7,312 bases of DNA from Muribaculaceae bacterium (GTDB lineage: Bacteria; Bacteroidota; Bacteroidia; Bacteroidales; Muribaculaceae), in NCBI GenBank assembly GCA_009775535.1, contig VSPW01000099.1:1-7312 (forward strand). The letters run 5' to 3'. The notes beneath the pieces were generated by a model that worked only from the letters and a program-made list of their open reading frames with translations, ran no database searches and was not told the origin of the DNA. How positions within the stretch are numbered: the first letter of the stretch is position 1; every line of letters starts with the position of its first letter. The position numbers and the translations under genes were made by a program. Shown piece by piece: positions 1-6,312 of this stretch.

Positions 1-23
1 TTGCATCTGCGGTTTTCATGCCA

Positions 24-31
24 CAAATTTA
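24..31 (-). promoter_or_regulatory. Possible -7 promoter box (TAnnTTTG) for a gene off the left edge
   Basis: Read on the minus strand these bases are TAAATTTG, an exact match to the Bacteroidota -7 consensus TAnnTTTG. No good TTTG box lies 19-21 nt upstream; the best position reads only GGTG. Just downstream, at 19-17, is a minus-strand ATG opening a frame that begins M-K-T-A-D-A and runs off the window. If both are real, another leftward gene starts here with an almost leaderless message. With only six codons visible, I do not call the gene itself. The box could also be chance in AT-rich intergenic DNA. Confidence 0.3.
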
Positions 32-103
32 ACACTTTTCTCAAAATTCATGCACCGGGTTTTCGGCTTGACCCTAAGTTCTATACTTTAGGTAAAGCTT
101 AAG

Positions 104-730
104 TTAAAAATCACAGGGTTTTAAGTTGCCGTATTGTTCAAGGTATGATTCGCATGCCAAGCAAAGTTCGTCATACCATTCTTTTCCGAATCGTTGTATC
201 AGGGGCTCTTTCAGAAATTGGTAAAGCCGCAGTCCTAGTTTACGCCCAAGGGCTTCGGCGGGACGGCATATTTTCCATCGGTGGTAGTTTACGGCTGTAA
301 AGGAGGGGTATTCTGTGATACGAAGAGGGTAAAGGTAGCATGATATCGGTTTGCGCATAGCTACCCGCCCATCCCGGTAGGCTTTCTCTATTGCACATTG
401 GCACATTCCTCCTGGGGCGAAACATGTGAATACGCAATTGCGGCCATCAATTATCGATGTTACCATGTCCCCTTCTTCATCGACGTAAGATACGCCTTGC
501 CGTCTTATGACTTCCTGAGCCTGTGGAAGAAGTTCGTCATTTATCTCCGGGAGAAGCCGTTCTAGCTCTTTTTTTTCATTTTTGGTTATGGGCGCTCCTG
601 CATCTCCTTCGATGCAGCATTCTCCGTGGCATGCATCGAGATCGCAACAAAAAAAACGCTCGGCAAGGTCGAGCGACACAAGGGTGTCTCCAATCTGCAA
701 CATAATGGTATCTTCGGTTTCTGTTTCCAT
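104..730 (-). CDS. DUF3109 family cysteine-rich protein
   Basis: This 208-residue protein is recognisable as DUF3109, a family common in Bacteroidota and related to the YkgJ-like putative zinc/iron-chelating proteins. Its biochemical role is not established. It has 14 cysteines. An N-terminal cluster at C28, C29, C34, C38 and C39 includes the CxxxCC pattern; further cysteines are C99, C103, C110, C112, C131 and C155, with a C-terminal group at C190, C193 and C206. Around C131 it reads K-P-I-S-C-Y-L-Y-P-L-R, and N-Y-H-R-W precedes C155; both are typical of the family. There is no signal peptide or membrane segment, so it is probably cytosolic and may bind a metal (inference). It is the last gene of the ung operon, 6 nt after the plug gene. 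The start at 730 gives ten more residues than the usual family start, which would be Met10 at 703 (M-L-Q-I-G-D-T); either is possible. Length is normal for the family. Confidence 0.88.
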   Translation of the reverse strand: METETEDTIMLQIGDTLVSLDLAERFFCCDLDACHGECCIEGDAGAPITKNEKKELERLLPEINDELLPQAQEVIRRQGVSYVDEEGDMVTSIIDGRNCVFTCFAPGGMCQCAIEKAYRDGRVAMRKPISCYLYPLRITEYPSFTAVNYHRWKICRPAEALGRKLGLRLYQFLKEPLIQRFGKEWYDELCLACESYLEQYGNLKPCDF

Positions 731-736
731 ATTATA

Positions 737-2008
737 TTAATAAGGGGATGAGAATACACGGGCTACAGCTATAAGCCTGTCGTATCTGGTCATTGGATCA
801 CGGTTATATACCTTTACAAGATATTCGTTCCTGGTCTCATATTTGTCCCCTTCGATTGTGGTTGATTCTGCTTTGGTGCTGCCGCGGGGCATGGTGAGGT
901 ACTGGTAGTTGTATGCACCTTGTTTCAGCAACAGGGCTTTTTCGTACATTCCTGAAGCATTGTTGTAATTCATGACAGAGCTGGCATCCAGCCTGCGGTT
1001 TACAAGGTCGCCGTCAATGTAGACATCCGAGCCTACGAGCTTGGGCATTTCCAGAGAAAAGTGTACAACAGCGTAATCGGCTTCGACATCAGGATCTGGG
1101 GAGTTGTATTCGTGTATCCGGAAGCGTCCTTGCTGTGTCTTGTCGAACTCATATTGCATTTCACTACGGGGGCGGTCGGGGTAGAGGGCCATGTGGTAGT
1201 ACGGTTCGGAAAAACTGATTTCCTCTACTCCCATTGTCGGGAAGGATGTGGACACTGTTTCAAAGCGGCGGTACTCATTGCCGGCTTTAAATATCATTTC
1301 AGGGAGATGTTCGTAATATGCGTTTGTTCCGTTAACGCGCGAGGGATGTGGTAGGACTGTCTCCGTATCAGGTCTGTAGTTCTGTTGTATGGTGACCATA
1401 AGACGGTTGAACGGATCTGATATGCCGGAATGTCTGGTGTTTACCATCAACGATAATTGTTGGTGGGAGTCCTGGAAATCTATGTCGGTACGGGGTGTCG
1501 TTTCTGCAGATACTATTGCCGATTGCTCTGATACCATAAACCTGCATTGTAACAATATGTCATCAGGATTTTCCTCTGGAAATACCTGTAGGAGGTAGTT
1601 GCCGGATATTATAGGCCTCATTTGGCTGTTTGGCAGCGTTATGGAATAATGTATATAGTGGGTCGCTGTCGCCATGGAAAAACGGAAGTCCTCAATGTCG
1701 CCGATGTTGAAGCCATCAAGGAATTCCTGTTCGACCAGTCGGGAGGGATTCCAGAGGGCATCGCAATGCATCAGGCGGTATCGTAGGTATCTGCGTTCAT
1801 CTGCCAGTTCGTCAAACGCTATTTCAATATGGTCGTCGGAGTCGAGTACAATTACAGGAGGTAGCTGGTCGTCTCCATTTACCTTTATCTGCAATGACCT
1901 GAACATCGGATGCATTATTCCGGTCATGGTGTCAGCGGCTGATACTGCCAGTGATATGAATGTAAATACAATATATGGCAATATCTTATATAATAGGCTT
2001 TTTACCAT
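737..2008 (-). CDS. Type IX secretion system plug protein (DUF5103)
   Basis: This 423-residue protein resembles the DUF5103 / T9SS plug family. The described member caps the periplasmic end of the SprA outer-membrane translocon when no PorV-bound cargo occupies it. The N-terminus is a signal peptide: basic start with K3 and K8, a hydrophobic stretch at about 9-22, and a cleavage site near V-S-A-A-D at 22-26, so the mature protein is exported. The family hallmark is at about 76-125: a Tyr/Arg-rich strand, then H-C-D-A-L-W-N-P-S, then the E-F-L-D-G-F-N block, then the T-H-Y-I-H-Y and L-P-N elements. The rest is beta-rich, ending in a second domain with the Y-E-K-A-L-L-L-K-Q-G-A-Y-N-Y-Q-Y segment. 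Its start overlaps the ung stop codon by 7 nt (ATGGTAA), suggesting coupled translation, and DUF3109 follows after 6 nt. No other T9SS genes are in the window. The family assignment is solid; the plug role in this organism is inferred from the family. Confidence 0.88.
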   Translation of the reverse strand: MVKSLLYKILPYIVFTFISLAVSAADTMTGIMHPMFRSLQIKVNGDDQLPPVIVLDSDDHIEIAFDELADERRYLRYRLMHCDALWNPSRLVEQEFLDGFNIGDIEDFRFSMATATHYIHYSITLPNSQMRPIISGNYLLQVFPEENPDDILLQCRFMVSEQSAIVSAETTPRTDIDFQDSHQQLSLMVNTRHSGISDPFNRLMVTIQQNYRPDTETVLPHPSRVNGTNAYYEHLPEMIFKAGNEYRRFETVSTSFPTMGVEEISFSEPYYHMALYPDRPRSEMQYEFDKTQQGRFRIHEYNSPDPDVEADYAVVHFSLEMPKLVGSDVYIDGDLVNRRLDASSVMNYNNASGMYEKALLLKQGAYNYQYLTMPRGSTKAESTTIEGDKYETRNEYLVKVYNRDPMTRYDRLIAVARVFSSPY

Positions 2009-2664
2009 ATTATCGGAGTCTGTCCGTGTGATGACAGGTAGGCATTTGCCTGTGAAAAATGATGGTTTCCGAAAAAGCCCCTGTATGCGGACAATGGTGA
2101 AGGGTGGGGAGATGTGAGCACCATGTGCCTGGAACGGTCAATAAAAGCACCTTTCTTTATTGCATAGCTGCCCCATAACATGAAGACGAGATGTTCGCGG
2201 TCTTTTGCGAGCCGCATTACAACCTCATCAGTGAATTCTTCCCATCCGCGTCCTTGGTGGGAACCGGCACGGTGGGCTTCTACTGTTAGCGTAGAGTTCA
2301 GTAGCAAGACACCTTGTTTGGCCCAACGGCTAAGATCTCCGTCAGAAGGGATTTCTGCGCCGGTATCGTCGTGTATCTCCCTGAAGATATTGACCAGCGA
2401 CGGGGGCATTGGGATGCCGGGAGATACGGAAAAGCACAGTCCATTGGCCTGTCCAACATCGTGGTAAGGGTCTTGACCGAGAATAATGACCTTTACCGTG
2501 TCGAACGGACAGGCATCGAATGCTGCGAATATCTTTGATGCCGGCGGAAAGACTGTCCGGGTGGAATATTGCTCCCTCACAAAGCTGGTGAGGTTTATGA
2601 AATATTGCTTATCCCATTCTGCTGCCAGTTGGGATTTCCAAGATTGCTCAATTCGGACATCCAT
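2002..2664 (-). CDS. ung: Uracil-DNA glycosylase (family 1)
   Basis: This enzyme removes uracil from DNA, from deaminated cytosine or misincorporated dUMP, and begins base-excision repair in the cytosol. All family-1 motifs are present in the 220 residues. The water-activating motif is G63-Q-D65-P-Y67-H68. It is followed by G-Q-A-N-G-L-C-F-S-V at 71-80, whose F78 stacks on the uracil. The uracil-recognising asparagine is N123 in L-L-L-N-S-T-L-T-V. The DNA-intercalation loop is H187-P-S-P-L-S-A-Y-R-G-F-F-G at 187-199, with the catalytic His at the same number as in the E. coli enzyme. Length is typical, with no truncation. It is the first gene of a leftward operon with the T9SS plug gene (7-nt overlap) and DUF3109. 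A TAnnTTTG box at 2702-2709 would give a leader of about 30 nt before this ATG. The function is confident; its link to the two downstream genes is probably only shared transcription. Confidence 0.97.
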   Translation of the reverse strand: MDVRIEQSWKSQLAAEWDKQYFINLTSFVREQYSTRTVFPPASKIFAAFDACPFDTVKVIILGQDPYHDVGQANGLCFSVSPGIPMPPSLVNIFREIHDDTGAEIPSDGDLSRWAKQGVLLLNSTLTVEAHRAGSHQGRGWEEFTDEVVMRLAKDREHLVFMLWGSYAIKKGAFIDRSRHMVLTSPHPSPLSAYRGFFGNHHFSQANAYLSSHGQTPIIW

Positions 2665-2697
2665 ATGAAGAGGAATTTATCTGATTTTTTCAAGTAA

Positions 2698-2729
2698 TTT
2701 GCAAATCTACAAAAAAAACACTAATTTTG
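2698..2729 (+). promoter_or_regulatory. Promoter of the tRNA-Arg gene
   Basis: TTTG at 2698-2701 and TAATTTTG at 2722-2729 are separated by 20 nt. This is a full match to the Bacteroidota housekeeping promoter, TTTG then 19-21 nt then TAnnTTTG. The predicted start is near 2735, about 25 nt before the mature tRNA 5' end, leaving a short leader for RNase P to remove. The -33 box is half of the palindrome ATTTGCAAAT at 2697-2706, whose other half belongs to the -7 box of the ung promoter on the opposite strand. Confidence 0.7.
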
Positions 2730-2733
2730 CACC
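2702..2733 (-). promoter_or_regulatory. Putative promoter of the ung-plug-DUF3109 operon
   Basis: On the minus strand, 2709-2702 reads TAGATTTG, an exact match to the Bacteroidota -7 element TAnnTTTG. Twenty nucleotides upstream, at 2733-2730, is GGTG, a weak match to the TTTG -33 box. Transcription would begin near 2696, leaving a leader of about 32 nt before the ung ATG at 2664. The promoter lies entirely within the same DNA as the oppositely directed tRNA promoter. The -7 box is convincing and the -33 box is poor. Confidence 0.5.
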
Positions 2734-2759
2734 CGTTGCGATTAAAAAGATAGCAATAT

Positions 2760-2831
2760 GCGCCCGTAGTTCAATGGATAGAATTACGGATTCCGGTTCC
2801 GTCGATTGGGGTTCGACTCCCCACGGGCGTA
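2760..2831 (+). tRNA. tRNA-Arg, anticodon CCG
   Basis: A complete cloverleaf can be folded by eye. The acceptor stem is 2760-2766 with 2824-2830, all paired, with a G-U closing pair at position 1-72. The D stem is GTTC/GAAT (2769-2772 and 2781-2784), with GG in its loop. The anticodon stem is ACGGA/TCCGT (2786-2790 and 2798-2802) around the loop TTCCGGT, which puts the anticodon CCG at 2793-2795, reading the Arg codon CGG. A 4-nt variable region (2803-2806) precedes the T stem TGGGG/CCCCA with loop TTCGACT at 2812-2818. The discriminator is A2831. The following bases are CAA, so CCA is not encoded and must be added after transcription, as is usual in Bacteroidota. It is a single-gene unit with its own promoter and terminator. 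Confidence 0.97.
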
Positions 2832-2835
2832 CAAC

Positions 2836-2867
2836 AACGAGGAATGCAATTTGCATTCCTCGTTTTA
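2836..2867 (+). terminator. Intrinsic terminator after tRNA-Arg
   Basis: A perfect inverted repeat, AACGAGGAATGC at 2836-2847 with GCATTCCTCGTT at 2853-2864, forms a 12-bp stem with a 5-nt AATTT loop, and the palindrome extends further into the loop. It ends in a short T run (2863-2866). It begins 4 nt after the tRNA discriminator base, so it should end the tRNA transcript and separate it from the nqr operon. On the opposite strand no T run follows the stem, so it works best in the plus direction. Confidence 0.88.
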
Positions 2868-2937
2868 TATAAATTCAAAGGTGTATTCGTTTCATGGGGG
2901 ATGTAAACGATGTATAGTATCAAAAAAGGGACTTGGA

Positions 2938-2972
2938 TTTGATGCTTTTTATAAAAATTATAAATAACTTTG
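2938..2972 (+). promoter_or_regulatory. Putative promoter of the nqr operon
   Basis: TAACTTTG at 2965-2972 matches the Bacteroidota -7 element TAnnTTTG exactly. The nearest TTTG is at 2938-2941, 23 nt upstream and slightly further than the usual 19-21, so the -33 part is uncertain. Transcription would start at about 2978, giving a leader of roughly 23 nt before the nqrA ATG at 3002. The rest of 2868-3001 shows no other gene or clear operator. Confidence 0.55.
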
Positions 2973-3001
2973 CAGTTGCAAACGAAAAACAACATAAAAA
3001 C

Positions 3002-4339
3002 ATGAGCATCAACCTCTCATTGAAGAAGGGTCTTGACTTGAAAATCGCAGGAGGCATAGCGGATTCCGTCCTGCATCAAGTAAAGGTCGGTAATTGTGCA
3101 ATCATACCTGACGATTTCCATGGATTCCAGCCAAAGCCGGAAGTCCATGAAGGGGATATAGTAAAAGCCGGGACGCCGTTGCTCCGGGATAAGACGTTTG
3201 AGAATGTTAAGATTGTATCTCCGGTGGCCGGTATGGTGAAAGCTATTGTACGAGGCGAACGGCGTAAGATCGAGAGAGTTATAGTGGAAGCTTCTGGAGC
3301 AGGTGATACCGTTGTGTTTGATTCAGCTGTGGCTCGTACACGAGAGGAAGCGGTGGACTTGTTGTCGCGTAGTGGCCTTTTGGTGATGATACGCCAGCGT
3401 CCGTATGACATTGTGCCACGTCCGGATGTTGTCCCTCGTGATATTTTCGTTACAGCAATAGATTCTGCACCGCTTGCTGCGGACATGGCCCTTCAGGTGA
3501 AAGGTAAGGAAAAGTATCTGGCCAGGGGAGTTGAGCTTCTTGGAAATATTACCACCGGAAAGGTGTACGTCGCAATCCGGCCAGGCGCACTTACTGAAAT
3601 ACCTGGGGCGGAAATGATAAATGTCACTGGCCCGCATCCAGCAGGTAATGCCGGGGTACAGATCGCAAATATATCTCCTGTCAACAAGGGAGAGGTTGTT
3701 TGGACTCTTGATATTGTGACATTGGCCCGTATAGGCGAACTGGTCGAGACTGGTAGGCTGGATATGACGGCCTATGTTGCGGTGACCGGGTCGGAAGTGG
3801 AGAAGCCTTATATGGCGGAAACTGTGATAGGCGCTCCTATAGAGGCTCTGTTGAAAGGGAATGAGAAACAGGATGGCCGCCATCATCGCATAATATCTGG
3901 CAATGTATTGACCGGTGTGTCTGAAAGGCATGACGGTTTTGTGCACTATCCGTACCGTCAACTGACAGTGATACCGGAAGGGGATGATGTTGATGAGTTT
4001 ATGGGATGGGCATCGATATCGCCCAATAAAATGAGCGTGAGCCGCACTTTCCCCGGACGGTTCTTTGGACGCACGTTCAATCCAGACGCGCGCCTGTTGG
4101 GCGGACGTCGCGCAATGATTATGTCCGGAGAATATGACAGGGTGCTACCGATGGACATACTTCCGGAATTCCTACTGAAGGCTATAATTGGCAGGGACAT
4201 TGACAAGATGGAGAAATTGGGCATCTATGAGGTGTCGCCAGAAGATTTTGCCCTTTGTGAATATGTCGATACGTCAAAGATGGAATTGCAGCGCATCGTC
4301 AGGGAGGGCCTTGATTTCCTTCATAAGGAACTTGAATGA
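3002..4339 (+). CDS. nqrA: Na+-translocating NADH:quinone reductase subunit A
   Basis: NqrA is the cofactor-free peripheral subunit on the cytoplasmic side of the Na+-NQR complex and has been implicated in quinone binding. The 445 residues are collinear with known NqrA. They begin with the conserved K9-G-L-D-L, followed by a lipoyl-like sandwich region containing S73-P-V-A-G-M-V and R-G-E-R-R-K at about 84-89. Further blocks are G210-P-H-P-A-G, I298-S-G-N-V-L-T-G, G335-W-A near N342-K-M-S-V-S-R, and Y378-D-R-V-L-P-M-D. The C-terminal part includes S412-P-E-D-F-A-L-C-E, the region usually annotated as NqrA C-terminal. There is no signal peptide. The frame stays open up to an ATG at 2933, but the start at 3002 is preferred: the family begins there, and the promoter -7 box at 2965-2972 lies inside the longer version. 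As first gene of the operon it is followed by nqrB after 47 nt. Length is normal. Confidence 0.96.
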   Translation: MSINLSLKKGLDLKIAGGIADSVLHQVKVGNCAIIPDDFHGFQPKPEVHEGDIVKAGTPLLRDKTFENVKIVSPVAGMVKAIVRGERRKIERVIVEASGAGDTVVFDSAVARTREEAVDLLSRSGLLVMIRQRPYDIVPRPDVVPRDIFVTAIDSAPLAADMALQVKGKEKYLARGVELLGNITTGKVYVAIRPGALTEIPGAEMINVTGPHPAGNAGVQIANISPVNKGEVVWTLDIVTLARIGELVETGRLDMTAYVAVTGSEVEKPYMAETVIGAPIEALLKGNEKQDGRHHRIISGNVLTGVSERHDGFVHYPYRQLTVIPEGDDVDEFMGWASISPNKMSVSRTFPGRFFGRTFNPDARLLGGRRAMIMSGEYDRVLPMDILPEFLLKAIIGRDIDKMEKLGIYEVSPEDFALCEYVDTSKMELQRIVREGLDFLHKELE

Positions 4340-4386
4340 CAATTTTGAGAAAACCAATCATACATTAAGATAAAATTAGGCGTAGA

Positions 4387-5595
4387 GTGAAACCATTACG
4401 TAAATTCCTTGACCGTGTCAAGCCCCATTTCGAGCCCGGTGGGAAGCTTCAGGCTTTCCGTTCGGTGTTTGACGGTATGGAGACTTTTTTGTATACACCG
4501 CGGTCTACATCCCGCTCCGGGGTGCACATCCATGATAGCATCGATTCAAAAAGAACCATGATTATTGTGGTCATGGCATTGTTGCCATGCTTTATATTCG
4601 GCATGTATAATACCGGCTACCAGCATTGGCTAGCGGCCGGGGAACAGTCAATGCCTTTCTGGTCACTGATGTTGTACGGATTCCTGGCTGTCATTCCGCG
4701 GGTGGTGGTGTGCTATCTGGTAGGATTGGGCATTGAATTTATAGTAGCACAATGGCGTAAGGAAGAGATACAGGAAGGATTCCTTGTTACAGGTATCCTT
4801 ATACCTATGATATGTCCGATAGAGACACCTGTATGGATGTTGGCTGTAGCTACCGCCTTCTCTGTGATATTCGCCAAGGAAGTGTTTGGCGGCACAGGAT
4901 ATAATATATTCAATATTGCGTTGATCACGCGTGCATTCCTGTTTTTTGCATATCCTGCACAGATGTCGGGAGACAAGGCTTTTGTCGCAACAGGAACGGC
5001 TATGGGCTATGGTCCGGTTGCGACCGATGGCTTTACATGTGCCACACCTCTTGGGCAACTTGCTACGGCCGGTGGTGCGGAAATACAGCTTACAGGTATA
5101 GACGGCCATGTCATATCTACATGGGATGCGTTCCTTGGGCTTATCCCTGGCTCGTTCGGAGAGACATCTACATTGATGATCCTGATAGGGGCTGCGGTTC
5201 TGCTTATAAGTGGAATCGCCAGCTGGAGGGTCATGCTGTCAGTGTTTGCAGGCGGGTTATTCATGGGGTGGATTGCCAATACGGCGGCTAGCCCTACATA
5301 TCCTGCTTCATACCTTCAGCCTGTAGACCAATTACTTTTAGGCGGGTTTGCATTTGCTGCTGTATTTATGGCTACAGACCCGGTTACCGGAGCCAGGACT
5401 AATGTCGGTAAATGGATTTACGGTTTCCTTATTGGTGTTGTGGCTGTGCTTATCCGTGTCTACAATAACGGATATCCAGAAGGCGCGATGTTGGCGGTAT
5501 TGCTTATGAATGCATTCGCCCCGTTGATAGACTATTGTGTAGTGCAGTCGAATGTACGTAGGCGCATGCGACGTCTTAATGCTAAAATCTCGTAA
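4387..5595 (+). CDS. nqrB: Na+-translocating NADH:quinone reductase subunit B
   Basis: NqrB is the large membrane subunit of Na+-NQR. It carries a covalent FMN and riboflavin and is a main part of the Na+ path. The 402-residue protein belongs to the NqrB/RnfD family. An amphipathic N-terminus of about 56 residues is followed by many membrane helices, for example 57-76, 93-120, 150-165, 262-278, 285-298, 315-330, 343-358 and 365-380. Conserved blocks include K164-E-V-F-G-G-T-G and R182-A-F-L-F-F-A-Y-P-A-Q-M-S-G-D. The FMN attachment site is D214-G-F-T-C-A-T220, with T220 as the expected flavin-bearing threonine. Known homologues that I recall have S/T-G-A-T, so C218 replaces the glycine. The start is a GTG: an in-frame stop at 4366-4368 excludes an upstream start, and the next Met is residue 31, inside conserved sequence. 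nqrC follows after 3 nt. ApbE-type flavin transferase, needed to load FMN, is not in the window. Confidence 0.96.
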   Translation: MKPLRKFLDRVKPHFEPGGKLQAFRSVFDGMETFLYTPRSTSRSGVHIHDSIDSKRTMIIVVMALLPCFIFGMYNTGYQHWLAAGEQSMPFWSLMLYGFLAVIPRVVVCYLVGLGIEFIVAQWRKEEIQEGFLVTGILIPMICPIETPVWMLAVATAFSVIFAKEVFGGTGYNIFNIALITRAFLFFAYPAQMSGDKAFVATGTAMGYGPVATDGFTCATPLGQLATAGGAEIQLTGIDGHVISTWDAFLGLIPGSFGETSTLMILIGAAVLLISGIASWRVMLSVFAGGLFMGWIANTAASPTYPASYLQPVDQLLLGGFAFAAVFMATDPVTGARTNVGKWIYGFLIGVVAVLIRVYNNGYPEGAMLAVLLMNAFAPLIDYCVVQSNVRRRMRRLNAKIS

Positions 5596-5598
5596 GCC

Positions 5599-6309
5599 AT
5601 GAGTGTGAACAAGCAAAGTGTATCGTATACTATTATATATATAGTAGTGCTGGTCGTGGTGGTTGCCGCGGCTCTTGCCGGGGTGTCGATTGCATTGACA
5701 CCAAGACAGAATGAAAATGCGGATGCGGATAAAATGAAGCAGATATTGGCCTCGGTGCACATTGTACCTGATGCCGATGTCGTTACGGATTTCAACCGTT
5801 ATATCACGGCGCAGGCTGTAGTCAATGTGGCCGGAGATATAATCGGTGACGATGCATTCTCGATAAATGTAGCCGAACAGAGCAAGATCGCAGATTTGTC
5901 CGAGCGTAAGTTGCCGGTATATATGTGTACGTTGTCAGATGGCTCTGAGAAATACATAATTCCGGTATACGGTGCCGGTCTATGGGGGCCTATTTGGGGG
6001 TATGTTGCTATAGACAGCGACGGTTCTACTGTTTATGGGGCATATTTCGCACACCAGGGTGAGACCCCAGGTCTTGGCGCTGAGATAGAGAAACCGGCAT
6101 TTAGCGGGCAGTTTGAATCAAAACATCTGTTCAAGGATGGCAGGTTCATGCCAGTGACGGTGGTAAAGGCCGGGCAGAAACCCGCCGGTGACGAGGATTA
6201 TGTTGACGGCGTATCAGGCGGCACTATCACAAGCAAGGGTGTTGGGGAGATGCTCCAGAATTGTATTTCGCCCTATGAGGCATATCTGAATTCATTACGT
6301 AATAAATAA
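5599..6309 (+). CDS. nqrC: Na+-translocating NADH:quinone reductase subunit C
   Basis: NqrC carries the second covalently bound FMN and passes electrons within the complex. The 236-residue protein has one N-terminal membrane helix at about 10-33, followed by a soluble domain that faces the periplasm. Family blocks are visible: Y123-G-A-G-L-W-G-P-I-W-G-Y, then H-Q-G-E-T-P-G-L-G-A at about 152-161, then the FMN motif D203-G-V-S-G-G-T209-I-T-S-K-G. T209 is the expected flavinylated threonine, bonded through phosphate by the ApbE flavin transferase. The usual motif is S/T-G-A-T; here the residue before the threonine is glycine. The gene starts 3 nt after nqrB with the junction TAAGCCATG, and ends with the same nine bases before nqrD. 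There is no Shine-Dalgarno sequence. Length is close to that expected for NqrC. Confidence 0.95.
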   Translation: MSVNKQSVSYTIIYIVVLVVVVAAALAGVSIALTPRQNENADADKMKQILASVHIVPDADVVTDFNRYITAQAVVNVAGDIIGDDAFSINVAEQSKIADLSERKLPVYMCTLSDGSEKYIIPVYGAGLWGPIWGYVAIDSDGSTVYGAYFAHQGETPGLGAEIEKPAFSGQFESKHLFKDGRFMPVTVVKAGQKPAGDEDYVDGVSGGTITSKGVGEMLQNCISPYEAYLNSLRNK

Positions 6310-6312
6310 GCC

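Noticed and set aside
72..92. Weak hairpin CCTAA/TTAGG downstream of the DUF3109 gene, considered as operon terminator
   Set aside because: The stem is only 5-6 bp with a long loop and no T run on the minus strand, so it does not qualify as an intrinsic terminator.
1674..2117. Plus-strand open frame of 147 codons across the plug/ung junction
   Set aside because: It lies antisense to two well-supported genes, has a low-complexity Ser/Arg-rich translation with no recognisable domain, and has no promoter-like sequence before it.
2771..2995. Minus-strand open frame of 74 codons across the tRNA, the terminator and the nqr promoter
   Set aside because: It covers the tRNA-Arg gene and a perfect terminator hairpin; its C-terminal residues are simply the tRNA read backwards.
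3323..3961. Minus-strand open frame of 212 codons inside nqrA
   Set aside because: It is wholly antisense to the conserved NqrA coding sequence, and its His/Arg/Cys-rich translation resembles no known family.
4340..4386. Possible internal promoter between nqrA and nqrB (CAATTTTG at 4340-4347)
   Set aside because: The first base departs from TAnnTTTG and there is no TTTG at the proper distance upstream; the 47-nt gap fits an ordinary operon spacer.
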